A stretch of DNA of 64,000 nt from Adiantum capillus-veneris (Eukaryota > Streptophyta > Polypodiopsida > Polypodiales > Pteridaceae): assembly GCA_014529385.2 (NCBI GenBank), contig CM043954.1, positions 93,607,247 through 93,671,246 on the forward strand, read 5' to 3'. Numbering within the stretch: the first letter of the stretch is position 1; every line of letters begins with the position of its first letter. The notes beneath the pieces were generated by a model, which was not told the DNA's origin, ran no database searches, and saw nothing but the letters and a program-made list of their open reading frames with translations. Below, in pieces: positions 32,235 to 43,170 of the stretch. A program made the translations under genes and the position numbers.

Positions 32235-33438
32235 CTAGAAACTTTCCTCACACTCAGCAGTCCAATTGAACTTGCTGGTTTTCTTTGTGAGCTCATACAG
32301 TGGTAAAGCTTGGGAGGCAAATTTATGCACAAACCTTCTGTAAAAGTTAATATATCCCAAGAAAGAACTTAACTCGGATGCATTCCTGGGCGCCTTAGCC
32401 TGCTGAACACACTGAATCTTGTCGTTGGCCATTTCTATTCCATTGCAAGATACTACATGTCCCAGTAGCTGTCCTTTCCAGACTAGGAAAACAGATTTAA
32501 ATGGATTTAGACAAATCCTCTTCTCTTGACAACGCTTGAAAACCATTTCCAGGAATAGTAAATTCCGTTCCTCATTTGAATATACAGTGAAATCGTCCAT
32601 GAATATGGCAAGGAACCGATGAAGAAATTCATTGAATATCTCCATCATACACCATTGAAAAGTGGCTGGTGCATTGCATAGGCCAAATGGCATTACCAAA
32701 TACATAAATGCTCCCCACTTGGTAATGAAAGTGGTCTTTCCCTGGTCCTCAGGAGCAATTTGTAATTGGTTGTAGCCACTATATCCATCCATAAAGCTGT
32801 ACATCTCATACCCTGCAATCTCATCAAGTATCTGTGAAAGGCAATGGAAATGGATCCTTGATGGTTTGAGCATTAAGTTTCCTATAATCTACACATACTC
32901 TCAACTTCCCATTCTTTTTGGGAACAACTACAGTAGGAAACAACCAATCACTACTGGCCACTTTAGTGATGAACCCAGCTTTGAGAAGGTTGTCAATCTC
33001 TTCCTTGACCTTCTTAGCATAATTGGGATTCATTCGGTATCTCTGCAGTCTTACTGGCCTGGCATCTGGCTTTAGTGGTATCCTGTGCTGGCAAACTTCT
33101 GGATCCACCCCTTTTAGATCAGTGTGTTTCCAGGCAAAAACATCTTTGTAATGCTGGAACATTTTGTGTGCTTTCTCCTTCATTGTTGGGTTGAGATGTT
33201 TGTTAACTTTGATCATCCTTGGGTTGTCTTCAGAGCCTAGATTCCATTCCTCGATCTCTTGGTCATATGGGAGTAACCAGTTAGGCTTGCCACCTTTTCT
33301 CTTGGTTGATTCTTCAGCGTAATCCCAAGATGGCCCTTTGAATTCCAAATCACTATTCTGATTTGCCGTGTCCTCCCCAGTATGTGTTGGCTCATCTGGC
33401 GTACTGGATTCAATTGATCCTTCCAGCCTTCCAATTAA
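32235..33438 (-). CDS. Gypsy 1 reverse transcriptase
   Basis: Two overlapping readings cover a Ty3/gypsy RT: VNKHLNPTMKEKAHKMFQ, HRIPLKPDARPVRLQRYRMN, LLKAGFITKVASSDWL, PKKNGKLRVCVDYRKLNAQT (32824-33348), then FMDGYSGYNQLQIAPEDQ, VMPFGLCNAPATFQ, the catalytic FMDDFTVYS near 32600, and FLGYINFYRRFVHKFA (32235-32873). A frameshift near 32850 separates the two. The DDF catalytic box and the FMDGYSGYNQ form are typical of non-chromoviral Tat/Athila-type elements; that placement is from motif memory, not a tree. Confidence 0.88.
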
Positions 33439-34335
33439 CTAAACTGATCGTTCTCCTGAATTGAGTTTGGTAAACTGGTTTGGAAACTGCGTCTTCTGTT
33501 TGTCAGCTTGCTTCTTGTTCAGTAGAACTGCATTGAGATCAATTTCCGCTACGGGAAAAATATTTAGAGCTACTAACAGCCTTTCAATCTTCTTGATCTT
33601 ATACTTCTGGCATAATTCTTTAGGTCTCAGCTCCTTTCTCCAGTTTCTAGTATTGTTTGTCTGAATCTGGATCCTGCCACCACTGGCCCCTTGTAGAATC
33701 AGAGTTTGATTAGCATAGTCGTGAACAACTTGTGCCGTTCGCAACCATGGGTGTCCTAATAGCATTCCATATGCCCCTTGTACATTGAGAACTAGAAAAC
33801 TGGTCTTGAACTTCTCCTTGCCCACTCGTATCGGTAGATTTTCAATCATACCAGTAGCTTGCACGACTCAATGATCTGCCATCCGCACTTTTAAAGGTGC
33901 TGGCTTCAAATTGGTAATGCCCATCCTCTGCTCAAGATGTACTCCCATTATGTTTACTCCTGCTCTGCCATCCAAGATGACACTCGAAAGTGGTTCCCAT
34001 TGTTTTCGAACTTTGTAATCTATCTGAATTAGCGGCACTTCATAATCTTGGACAACCGTCAAATCAACTGTCCTGGCCTCCACCTCAGCCTTCCTTCGGT
34101 GTCTAATGAATTTCGCTGCTTCAGGCAAAGTTCTTCTAATGTCTTCCAATTCCACAGTGAGCTTCTGGATTCTATCACATATTTTGACATGAATTTCATC
34201 TTTTTCCTGGTCAGAATGGTTGTCGGAGCTTGAAGAACTGGTAATATCTTCACAATGCCATTCCTTCATTGTAGTGCTTCTAGCTCCTCTATCAACCCCC
34301 AGCTCTTCAATCATCCCTTGTACTGCAGCCAGCAT
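33439..34335 (-). pseudogene. Gypsy 1 protease region
   Basis: The frame carries VILDGRAGVNIMGVHLE near 33975, the position where related elements read a DGGSGVN retropepsin site. The third residue is Arg here, so the active site is altered. The second half (33439-33864) carries YGMLLGHPWLRTAQVVHDY, the protease C-terminal ILG-type motif. A stop near 33868 separates the two parts. Confidence 0.75.
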
Positions 34336-34482
34336 GGTCTCAGGTATGCCGAGCTTTGACTGATTTGTCTCAGTAGATTGGGCTGGTATCTTTTGAATGA
34401 CTCGTGCTTCAGAACTTTATGGCTACTCTGGCAGCTTCTTGGCTAAATCCTCCGTGATTTTTGCCGCTACTTCTCTCTCCTC

Positions 34483-36155
34483 CTACCATTCATCAACCAT
34501 GTTCTCTTTACCCTTGGCCTTCCATACCTCTCTCTGTTGAGCCCATCTCCTGCTTTTAGTAGTGACTGGTTTTTTTGGAATCTCTGGGATTTCCTCAATC
34601 ACTACTCCTTGGCTTCGTGTAACTGCCCGTACTGGAACTGGCTCTGGTACCTTCTCCTCAGTAGCCGCAGTCCCAGGTGTGTCTGGACATTGAGCCGCAA
34701 AATGCCCATACTTTCCACAAGTATAGCAATTCAAACTTCGGCTCTGGAAGTTACCACGCCCTCCGCCCTGGCCAGTACCCTCTTGGTATCTACCGCGCCC
34801 TGGACCAGTACCATTGGTATGTGGTTTCTCCTCCTGAGAGGCGTTGGCAGTTTCCACTCTTACTGGTTCGGCATTGGTATATGCACTATTGACAAGTCTT
34901 TGCCCTTTTTGAAATGATGAATCCTAATGCCACAATTATTCCATAAATGGCCATAGGCTTTACAGTAAGTACACTGTGGGCACTCGTTGGAAACATGGTC
35001 CTTAGATTTACATTTTGAACACCAAGTCTCCATTCTTCTCATTAGTTGTCTGGTCTGGCTAATCTCAACAATTTGTCGAGCCATCTCTTCAATCTTCTTA
35101 GCCCAAGACCCCTTTTTAGGCTTATCCTTGGTCTTCTCATTGGAGCTACTCTCAAAACTGCTGGAAACTTTGCTTGAATCAGAGTTATCAGTAGAAGAAC
35201 TGCTACTACTGGACCTCCTCTTCTTATGACCTTTTTCCTTCTTAGCCTGTTGTTCCAGCTTCAGGGCTCGTTGCACCAGATCATTGAATTTCTTTGTCGG
35301 TGCTGGCATCTCCTGCTCTCTAAGCTTCTTGCTATGAAAGCCATTCAAGAACCATGCTCGCAGTCGCTTCTCTGATGGTGGTTCCTGCAGTTGCCTTGTC
35401 AGCTCCTTGATTTTCTCAGCATAGCTTTGGACTGATAATTTTCTCTGCTTAATCTTATCCAGCTCACAAAGAATATCCTCATCACCTCTATTGTCGGAAT
35501 ATTCTAGTCTGAAGGCTTTCAGTAGTTTATTATAGGATATAAGCTGGCAAGCTGGGTAATGGTAGTACCACTTTCTCCTTGCCTCCTTCAGTGTTTGGGG
35601 AAAGTATTCACCCCAGTCATCCTCATCAATGTTTTTGGGCTCTGCATACTGCTCAAAATCTTGGATGTGAACATCCGGATCATCCTTCTTGCCTCCTTTG
35701 AATACTGGAAAAGAGTTTTTCAACGAGGATGTGTAATCATGCCGATCACCGTTGGTCCTCCCTCTTCTCATCTTAGAGTATGAACGCCGCTTTGGAGTTT
35801 TCTTACAGTTGTCGGTATCTGCATCCCAATTAAAATTTTCTTCTGTCTTCGTCTCAGTGTCCTCCCTGGCCTGTCTACTACTGGAAGTATGGCGACTGCT
35901 TTTACTACCTTTGGCTCCCTCGTCCCCTTGCCTGGATCGAGAACTTTTGGCCTTGCGTGCTTCCCTTTCTGCCCGTCTGCGTCTCGACTGACTGGAATGC
36001 TGCAAGTCCTGCGCCTCATCAGCCTAACTGTGCTCCTCCTGAGCCTTAGTGTCAGTCAACAACTCATGCTTGGGGTCAGAGTCTCTTTTTGACTCCTCAG
36101 GAATAGGGTCAACATGGTAGGTTGGTTTCTGGCCACGACTGGTTTTGGGTGCCAT
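34483..36155 (-). pseudogene. Gypsy 1 gag with two zinc-knuckle regions
   Basis: Starts at an ATG at 36155 on the minus strand (MAPKTSRGQKPTYHVDPIPEE). One TAG near 36025 breaks it, then 381 codons follow: a basic, Ser-rich N-terminus (SRRRRAEREARKAKSSRSR), a capsid region (FPVFKGGKKDDPDVHIQDFEQYAEP, YHYPACQLISYNKLLKAFRLEY, QSYAEKIKELTRQL), a Ser-rich linker, and CSKCKSKDHVSNEC plus CTYCKAYGHLWNNC. The downstream frame (34857-34483) adds CYTCGKYGHFAAQC. Such knuckles bind the element RNA. The start is only about 10 bp from resumed copia 1 sequence, so the 5' LTR and leader are missing. Confidence 0.8.
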
Positions 36156-36165
36156 TACTGCAGCT

Positions 36166-36324
36166 CAAAACTTTCAACTGGGAGATGAGTTTGCTAGGGC
36201 CTTACAAAAGTGATTAACAGAGATAAGCTGAGCTTTTGCTCATCTTCAATTGGTATTCAAGGATAAGAAGCCTCAATGGAAATAAATCATAGGTCTGGTG
36301 GAGATTAGTCTCCAAGTGGGAGAT
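36166..36324 (+). pseudogene. Copia 1, last piece: RNase H tail and polypurine tract
   Basis: Codons from 36201 read LTKVINRDKLSFCSSSIGIQG before a TAA at 36266, the standard C-terminus of a copia RNase H domain. The non-coding AGTCTCCAAGTGGGAGAT follows, a copia-type polypurine tract ending at 36324. This is the missing end of the element interrupted at 21177, which proves the nesting. The exact junction (about 36156-36190) is blurred by decay. Confidence 0.75.
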
Positions 36325-36866
36325 TGTTAAGTATGGAGCCTGATTTGTGTCTGTAATTTTTATTCTAAAGAACACACATTTGTAAGGCCCTCATTATGAG
36401 GAGAAGCCATGGTGTGTGAGAAAAATCATTCGCGGGAATATCATGGCAAAAGTGGTCAAAAAATGATCCGTAGAGGTAGACACATGGCCGTTGATCTATG
36501 GCTAGTGTCGGCTACACATGGGCGCATATACACATAAGCGGCTATGTCTCATGTGAGAGGGAAACCCATAGAGGATCCTTTGTATGTATTAAAGGAGGCC
36601 TCTTCTACAAATGAAAGCAAGAAGCAAGAAGTACTAGGTAGAGACAGAATCAACTGGGATGACCATTAAGGGTTTCTAAGACCTTTGTAAACTTCTTCAA
36701 ATTTGAATTGTAAAGCAATTGAGTGGCTACTTTCCCATGGTTGTAGCCCACACTTGCGTAAACCACGTAAATCTTGTGTGCTCTTTCTCTCTCTTAATTA
36801 TCTCTCTTGTGTATGTTTTATCTCACTCCAGTCTAATCTCTACTTAGTAATTCGTTAATCTTCACA
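36325..36866 (+). mobile_element. Copia 1 3' LTR (probable)
   Basis: Begins TGTTAAGTATGGAGCC directly after the polypurine tract and probably ends ..GTTAATCTTCACA. A TATA-like TATTAAAGG lies near 36587, followed by a purine-rich leader. No 5' LTR partner exists in the window, so the right end is provisional. Confidence 0.55.
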
Positions 36867-38666
36867 TGTATACTCAAGGATATGACATGTTATACCCTTT
36901 TGGTTTTTTTCACTTTGCTTGGCTTTGTGTAAGGTTCCCATTTCTTTTCTACTAAAATTAGCATTCTTTTATTATAAATGGCTAAAGGGAACTCCAAATT
37001 GGGTGAAGTATGATATTTTATAAATCTTAATTTGAGCATTACTTCACATGTAATTTTTCTACTCTAAAATTGGACAAATCTAGACCCTTGATACTTAAAC
37101 TGAAGTTTTACTAGAACCTTAGACATTTGCATATCTTTTGGAAAATGTAAGGACTGAAATATATGTAATCCTATTGGCTAGCATGGACAAGAAATCACAT
37201 GGGTTGCACATGGAGTCACATGGGGGATAGTGTGGCTCTCAAATGAAACATGGAAGCTCCTGCAAAGCCTAGAAGCTGACCAACCGGGTAGTGTAGAAGC
37301 ACTAGGTGGCCTCCAAGACCTCACTAGGCCTAAATTAGCATGCTAGGGTGAGATACTAGGCTAGGGGCTTGCTTTTGTAGTAGGGGGCAACTTATATAGA
37401 AGGCCCCTTGCTTGACAAAATCTATAAACAGGCATTGAGTTCTCACATATTTATGCATTTTGTTGGGAATACTTTGCTACACTCGAGACATTTACTTCTC
37501 TCGAGAGAAACACCAAACCAAAAGTGTATCAATAAGTCAAAGGTCCATCAATAAATTACAAAGGCTAAGTTAAAACTTCTTGAGGAATCCCATTCCTAGA
37601 TACAAACTTTAGATCTATATCTAAATGCATATGTAAATAGGAGATCCTAAAGTCTTTGCTAGACGCAACTACCTGCCAAACTTCTAAGGAAAAGTGAGTA
37701 GGTGCACATTTATATTTATAAGGTCTAGACCACCATTCCAAAGTGAGCGAAAGCAACTATGTCAACACAAAGTAACATGTTGTAATATCCAAGTCTGTAA
37801 CCAAAGGTCTTTCTCAAAAGAGCCTTAAGTTGTTTTTATGCACATTAGTTTTTTTTTCCCATTTTATGCAACATTAGGTAATAGTGATCAATGCATTGGT
37901 CAAGGCCACATATCTGGATGCCTAAGTATTTTAGAAGAAAAATAATAGACCCAAAAAAATATCTTTGAAAAATCCTACTTTTTCAAAGATACAAGTGCTA
38001 ACCCTACTAGCTTTGCCATGCAAAAGCCTACAAAATTACAAAAGCCTACAAAATTACAGATATTGAAGTGATAAACTTATCTTGAGAAAGTTTACATGAC
38101 CATAACAATAGGTTGTGATTATTAGACAAAGGAGAGCCAAAGAGTAGAATCCCTTAGTCTTCTCAGACTAGAGTTTCAAGATAACATAAGACCATCAGGT
38201 TTATCACAATACAGTCAAAAGTTTTCCATCCGATTTTTCAAGATAAGACCAAAGCAAAAAAACTTCTTTGAGGTTCAAACGAATCCCAAGTTTTTCTAGG
38301 CAAGGAGATCTAAAAATTCCCAAAGGAAACCAACAAACCACCATTCCTTGTCAAAGTTTTAAGAGAGGGACCAACATCAAATAGTAAAAAGGCCTAATCA
38401 AGATCTCAATAAAGGTCAAAGAACCATTTTTTTCAATCTCCAACCCTATTTCCATAGACGGAGAGAGAACTAATGGACATTACCCTTGCTATAACTATAA
38501 CGTTAGGCATGAGCCACTAGTGAAGGGTTGCTCTCATCTCACATTATGGAAGCTAAGGGAAAACATAACCAAACAATAATTTTATACTTCCTAACTTACC
38601 CTTTCAAGGAAATCTAATAAACCACGTACATTTGTGACTTATGATCCATAATCTTATCACATGCTA

Positions 38667-38671
<5 letters not shown>
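36867..38671. other. Intergenic, no feature seen
   Basis: A/T-rich sequence without recognisable domains. The 63-codon minus ORF at 37565-37756 is not supported by any motif. A small direct repeat ACAAAATTACAAAAGCCT occurs near 38030-38060. Confidence 0.5.

Positions 38672-38745
<74 letters not shown>
38672..38745 (+). repeat. Compound (TC)n(AC)n microsatellite
   Basis: About 18 TC repeats switch directly into about 19 AC repeats at 38708. Confidence 0.95.
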
Positions 38746-38749
<4 letters not shown>

Positions 38750-39234
38750 GGTCGCTCTATTTAACCTCTTCATATCATGTGCAATGAAGGCCTAGTTTAG
38801 GAATCCCTAATCTATAGATCTTTCAAGACTGAAAGACACTCTTTTCCTATTTAATATGTGTAAATCCCCATTGATTGGTACCATTGTGTATGTGGAAAAT
38901 GTATAAACTTTGAATTTAGAAAACCCCTTTTGTTGAACTCAGGTGATATGTTACATTTTTTGTGAGTGACTCCCTGTCATAATAAGTAATATCTAATTCT
39001 CCTAAATGATTTTCTCATGTTAAACTGATCATTTAATATAGAGAAGTAACAGGGAGAAAAAGCTAGAATATTGGTTAAGCTGGCAGACTAGGCACAGTAG
39101 GGATCCAAAGGAGGGAAAATAGGGATCCAAAGGGAGGGCCATCTGCAAAAGAGAAATGTGCATCAATGGGCTTCAAAGACCCTAAGGTTCAACCCATTAA
39201 GACTTCCAAATGCTAAGGTTCCAAAATTAAAAGG

Positions 39235-39480
39235 TAAGCCCAAATGGGCAAGCTTAGTGGAATTGGATGCTTTGTAGCGTGCCAAAAAGTCTTTGCAAGC
39301 TCCTACATAGGAGGGTGCGAACCCTTTTAGTAGGGGATGCGAACCCTTTTAGTAGGGTAAGCCCAAATGGGCAAGCTTAGTGGAATTGGATTCTTTGTAG
39401 TGTGCCAAAAAGTCTTTGCAAGCTCCTACATAGGAGGGTGCGAACCCTTTTAGTAGGGGATGAGACAAAGGGAATAGGGG
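39235..39480 (+). repeat. 123-bp tandem duplication in gypsy 2 5' LTR
   Basis: TAAGCCCAAATGGGCAAGC starts at 39235 and 39358. Each copy contains the hairpin CTCCTA-CA-TAGGAG and GCGAACCCTTTTAGTAGGG, which is itself doubled in the first copy. The 3' LTR has only one copy, so the duplication followed insertion or differed by conversion. Confidence 0.85.
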
Positions 39481-39530
39481 ACACATGTCATCTCCCTAGC
39501 CCAATTGCCCACAAGGTGCACTAAAATCCT

Positions 39531-39854
39531 ATTGGATAGCCATAGAGGTAAACCAATGAGAATTAGGCTAGAGTAAATCTAGTTTAATTCATATAAAAAC
39601 ACTTGATAAAAGATCCAATAAGAATTAATCTCTCTAGAAGACTATTGGCTAGTCTCCCAAGGGGTCCAATGAGCATTCAACAGCCCCATGGCTTGCCTAA
39701 TTCCTATTGGCCAGAAGACAAAGAGGTCCAATGAGAGTTTAGTTGCATATTTTAATTAGCTAAAGCTCTCACAAAAGGGGAAAGGGGGACACTTGTCACG
39801 AGGCTATCACTTATGCCTCTTACACACTATTGGCTAAGCTTGGAGAGGTCCAAT
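39531..39854 (+). promoter_or_regulatory. Four inverted CCAAT-box pairs
   Basis: ATTGG and CCAAT occur as convergent pairs at 39531-39557, 39644-39670, 39706-39732 and 39829-39854, with 17, 17, 17 and 16 bp between the boxes. The gap often ends AGAGGT or GGGGT before CCAAT. Three of the four pairs are intact in the 3' LTR; the first there reads TTTGG. CCAAT is the binding site of the NF-Y trimer; that NF-Y acts here is inferred. Confidence 0.55.
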
Positions 39855-39969
39855 GGGAAGCCAACAAGAGGATTTAGCAAGAGGGGTCGACCAAGAGAGA
39901 GAGAGGGGGCTGATTTTTCAAAGGCATTATCACACACACACTCACACAATCTCATGTGTGAAGCAAGAA

Positions 39970-39971
<2 letters not shown>

Positions 39972-40012
<41 letters not shown>
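39972..40012 (+). repeat. (CT)n in gypsy 2 5' LTR
   Basis: About 20 CT repeats. The matching place in the 3' LTR (46818-46831) has about 7. Confidence 0.95.
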
Positions 40013-40015
<3 letters not shown>

Positions 40016-40667
40016 AAGCTTTAATGGAAAGCTCATCATCTACTCCAAGCTTGTGAGAAGGGAGGCCTACACCAACAACTCTTGGCTTTGTAATGCAAAT
40101 CCAACCAAGAGCCAAGCTTCAATGCATGCTCATCTCCTCTACCATGCTAATTACTAAGCTTTTATGAGTGATCATGTGAGGAGATATACTTCTTTCTCGT
40201 AAGACTACTCCTTCTTCCTCTCAATCTACTTTCATACCCGGCTAGCTCTCACCATCTTCGAAGGTGTGTGAGGTCTTGGGTCGGAGACCGTGAGGGAATT
40301 AATGTTGTGTTTTATAAGGGTTTGCTTAGTGCTTGAAGCTTCCATATTCATTGCACTAGCTAGTTATTGAAGGAACACAAAGAATTATATTGTAAAATGT
40401 CTCCCTTGATGGGGAAAACCTATAATACAAAGCCTTTTGGAGGGGGGACCGGCTCCATTAAATCCGGTCCTCAACTATTGTCAATAGCTTAATTTCTCTC
40501 TCTTTTGAAGTATTGTTCATGCCTGTCTAACTAGGTGTTATGCTTTTTGTTGCTCTCTCCACCCAAACACTCTTACTATGCTCATTAGGAATCTATTCTA
40601 ATAAAATGCTCACTATGTCTATGTTATTTTCCGCTACACACAAGTTGCTAGGCCATTAAATGTTACA

Positions 40668-40681
40668 TTGGTATCAGATCA
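40668..40681 (+). other. Gypsy 2 primer-binding site
   Basis: TTGGTATCAGATCA directly follows the 5' LTR end. It is a near match to the initiator tRNA-Met primer sequence. Confidence 0.85.
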
Positions 40682-41094
40682 CAAGGTTTCTCTTTTCTTG
40701 CTCAAGAAGGGAGGTCCTCAAGCTAGCTATAAATGGTTGGTATTATTAATTGCAATTGAGTAATTAGAATAGGGATTTTTCAGCCTTGCAGTCCACCTCC
40801 CTTTGTGCAGATGACCGTCGAGAGCTTTGGTCTTAATAGTGGAGTCCTACGGGGCTTGCCTTTGGCTTAACCACTATTGAGCTATTAGAAGCTTGACAAG
40901 AGCCGATGCTGTTGGTGTTGAAAGACCCTCTCTTCTATTCCTTGAATTAATGATATTTGAGCCACGGGTACAATAGCTTGAGTGCTTTTCTAAAGGGGTA
41001 AAGAGGAGTAGCAACTAGGGCTTGAAGTGCCAAAGTACACCTAAAAATATTACACCTAAAACAATTGCTAGAATGACTGACAATAGTAAAGAAA

Positions 41095-42655
41095 GTGAAA
41101 TTAATGTTGATAACTTTGATTTTGCTAATGACCAGGCTACTAATGATGCCCCTATGCTACCTTGTTTCTAGGCTTCAACAAGCCATGGGCAATCCATCCC
41201 TCCAAAGTGAAGTGCAACGGCAGCTTCGTGCTCATGGGATTCTCCAAGCTCCCCACCATGAAGAGAGAGTACCTAGGAAGCCTCCTTGTGAGACTTCCAA
41301 AAGAGGCCTCTCTTCGATTCGGGAAGAAGCAGAGGATCCATACGAAGGGCTAAAAAATTTGCTTCTTGATGACGCATCTCCTTCCCAAAGGAGAACTCAA
41401 GAGCCCCCACCAAAGGAACGAGAAAGAAGTGAGTCTCCTGCCACCTCAGCGGAGATGGCTCCACGAAGATGGTGGGCAAAACGCTCTCCATCACCTCCTA
41501 AACGGAGAAGACCATGGCACACTTCTCCACACCATAATTCAAAGAGGGATGATAGAAAACAAGAGAAGAAAAAGGCGAGAAAGAGGTCACCCCCTTCTCC
41601 ATCTTCTTCATCCTCTTCCTCTTATGAAGAAAGTGACGGTGTAGACAGAGAGGATCAAGGAAAGAAAAAGGCGAGAAAGAGGTCACCCTCTTCTCCATCT
41701 TCCTCAAATTCTTCATCTTCTGAAGAAAGAGATGGAGCAACTTTTGAACTATAAAAAATAAGAGGCCATAGGAAATCCTATGCCACGTGGAAGAGGTCGT
41801 CCAAGCTCAAGAAGTTCAAAGAGGAAGAAAAGAGCATCTCTTTCCTTACCTACGATGGCACCTTTGGTGCTACGGACAAAGTCTTGGCCTTTATCCAACA
41901 ATTCAATGCGGCGTCTGGAGATGAGGGCTTCACGGAGTCCTCTAAGAAACGCCATGTAGCCATGCACTTTCAAAAGTCCGCTAGGCAATGGTGGTCTAGC
42001 CTATGGGTCACCGGTGAAGCTCCACGAACATGGAAAGCTTTAAGAGCTTCCATCATGAAGCAGTTTTTGGCCACCGATGCCAAAGACAAAATGGCGAAGC
42101 TTGAAGCTCTCTCTCTACAAATCCATTCATAAATATGTAGACAAGTTTTGAGACTTACATCTCAAAGCCACTGTCTTCAAAAAGATGGATTTTGGAGAGC
42201 AAAAACAACAATTTTGTGAGGGGTTAACTGAAGGAATGGCTGAGTATGTCAACTCACAAAGGCCACACACCATATCTGCGGTTATACACCATACTATGGT
42301 GGCTTTACGAATCAATTTGCAAACAGGGGCCAAGAGAAATTCTAAGCCCACAGAAAACAAGGGTTTCAATGAGCCTAAGGGGAAGGACAATGTCCAAAAG
42401 TCTCCTAAGGGAAATTTCAACAAAGCTAAGGAGAAGGGAGTTTACAAAGGCAAAAACAAACTCTCTCCTGAAGAGCTTGAGCGTTATCGCAAGGATAACC
42501 GCTGTTTCAAGTGCGACGAGCAAGGACATGCGTACATCGCTTGTCCCCAAAAGAACACCCACCATGAGCCTCCTAGAGATACCTTGGTTGGAGGAGGAAA
42601 CTCAACACAAAGGATCTCCGCTATGGCATGCTTGGGGAAAGGTAAGAGATTATGA
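41095..42655 (+). pseudogene. Gypsy 2 gag
   Basis: The N-terminal 219-codon piece is rich in R, K, S and P, with a 32-residue unit (KKKARKRSPPSPSSSSSS) present twice (period 96 bp, 41571 and 41667). After a frameshift near 41757 comes the capsid: FLTYDGTFGATDKVLAFIQQFN, FQKSARQWWSSLW, WKALRASIMKQF (to about 42132). A stop and shift lead to a third piece (42185-42655) ending in the CCHC knuckle CFKCDEQGHAYIACPQ near residue 110. The capsid pattern is that of plant Ty3/gypsy gag. At least two frameshifts make it non-functional. Confidence 0.8.
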
Positions 42656-43170
42656 TGCTTTTATTCTCTTTGACCGGATTCTACTCACAATTTCATATCC
42701 ACAGAGTTGGCCACCAAGCTAGGCATACAAGCTTACGAGATGGGAGATGTCCTACCCGTAGATGGTGCTTTCAAGGGGCAAGAAGCTTCAGTCACTCCCT
42801 TAGTCGGAAAATTGAGGCTCCATGTCCAAAGCTATGTTTATCTCTCTTCTCAAGCATGAGGATGTAATCCTAGGGGCACCATGGTTTGATCACATGGCTG
42901 CCAATGTTAAATTCCATGAAAGAAGAATCTACTTTAGGTTCGGGGAAAAAGATATGTATATAGATGCCAAGCAAATGGGTAACACCATACCCATTGTACA
43001 TACACAAGCTTTCAATAAGTCAATAAAGAGCTCTATTTTTGTGTACATGATTTTTGTTAAAGATTCTCAAAATGAACTTAATGTTTTAACAAAAGAAAAT
43101 AAACACACTCACAAGGAATTAGAGTTATCCAATTTTCTCAAGGGGTTTCAAGATGTCTTTATTGACAACA
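42656..43170 (+). pseudogene. Gypsy 2 protease region
   Basis: Degenerate. Only the second half is clear: KHEDVILGAPWFDHMAANVKFHER near 42850, the LG.PW motif found at the end of gypsy proteases, followed by a linker to RT (FLKGFQDVFIDNIPRELPPKR). The D(S/T)G active site could not be located with certainty. Confidence 0.6.

Larger units (their letters stand above)
39060..40667 (+). mobile_element. Gypsy 2 5' LTR
   Basis: Shares long blocks with 46030-47470: AAAGTCTTTGCAAGCTCCTA, GGGAATAGGGGACACATGTC, CAATGGGAAGCCAA, GGGACCGGCTCC and many more. The right end is exact, ..TTAAATGTTACA followed by a primer site. The left end is uncertain because both copies fade. The LTR contains a 123-bp tandem duplication, four paired CCAAT modules and a (CT)n tract. 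Confidence 0.8.

Noticed and set aside
35559..36092. Plus-strand ORFs over gypsy 1 gag
   Set aside because: Antisense shadows of the gag coding strand.
36325..36866. LTR as the 5' LTR of gypsy 1
   Set aside because: It follows a plus-strand copia RNase H tail and polypurine tract, and it does not resemble the gypsy LTR at 21178-21636.
2435..38745. CRISPR array or phage-like repeat
   Set aside because: The repeats are microsatellites and tandem duplications in plant DNA, without spacer structure.
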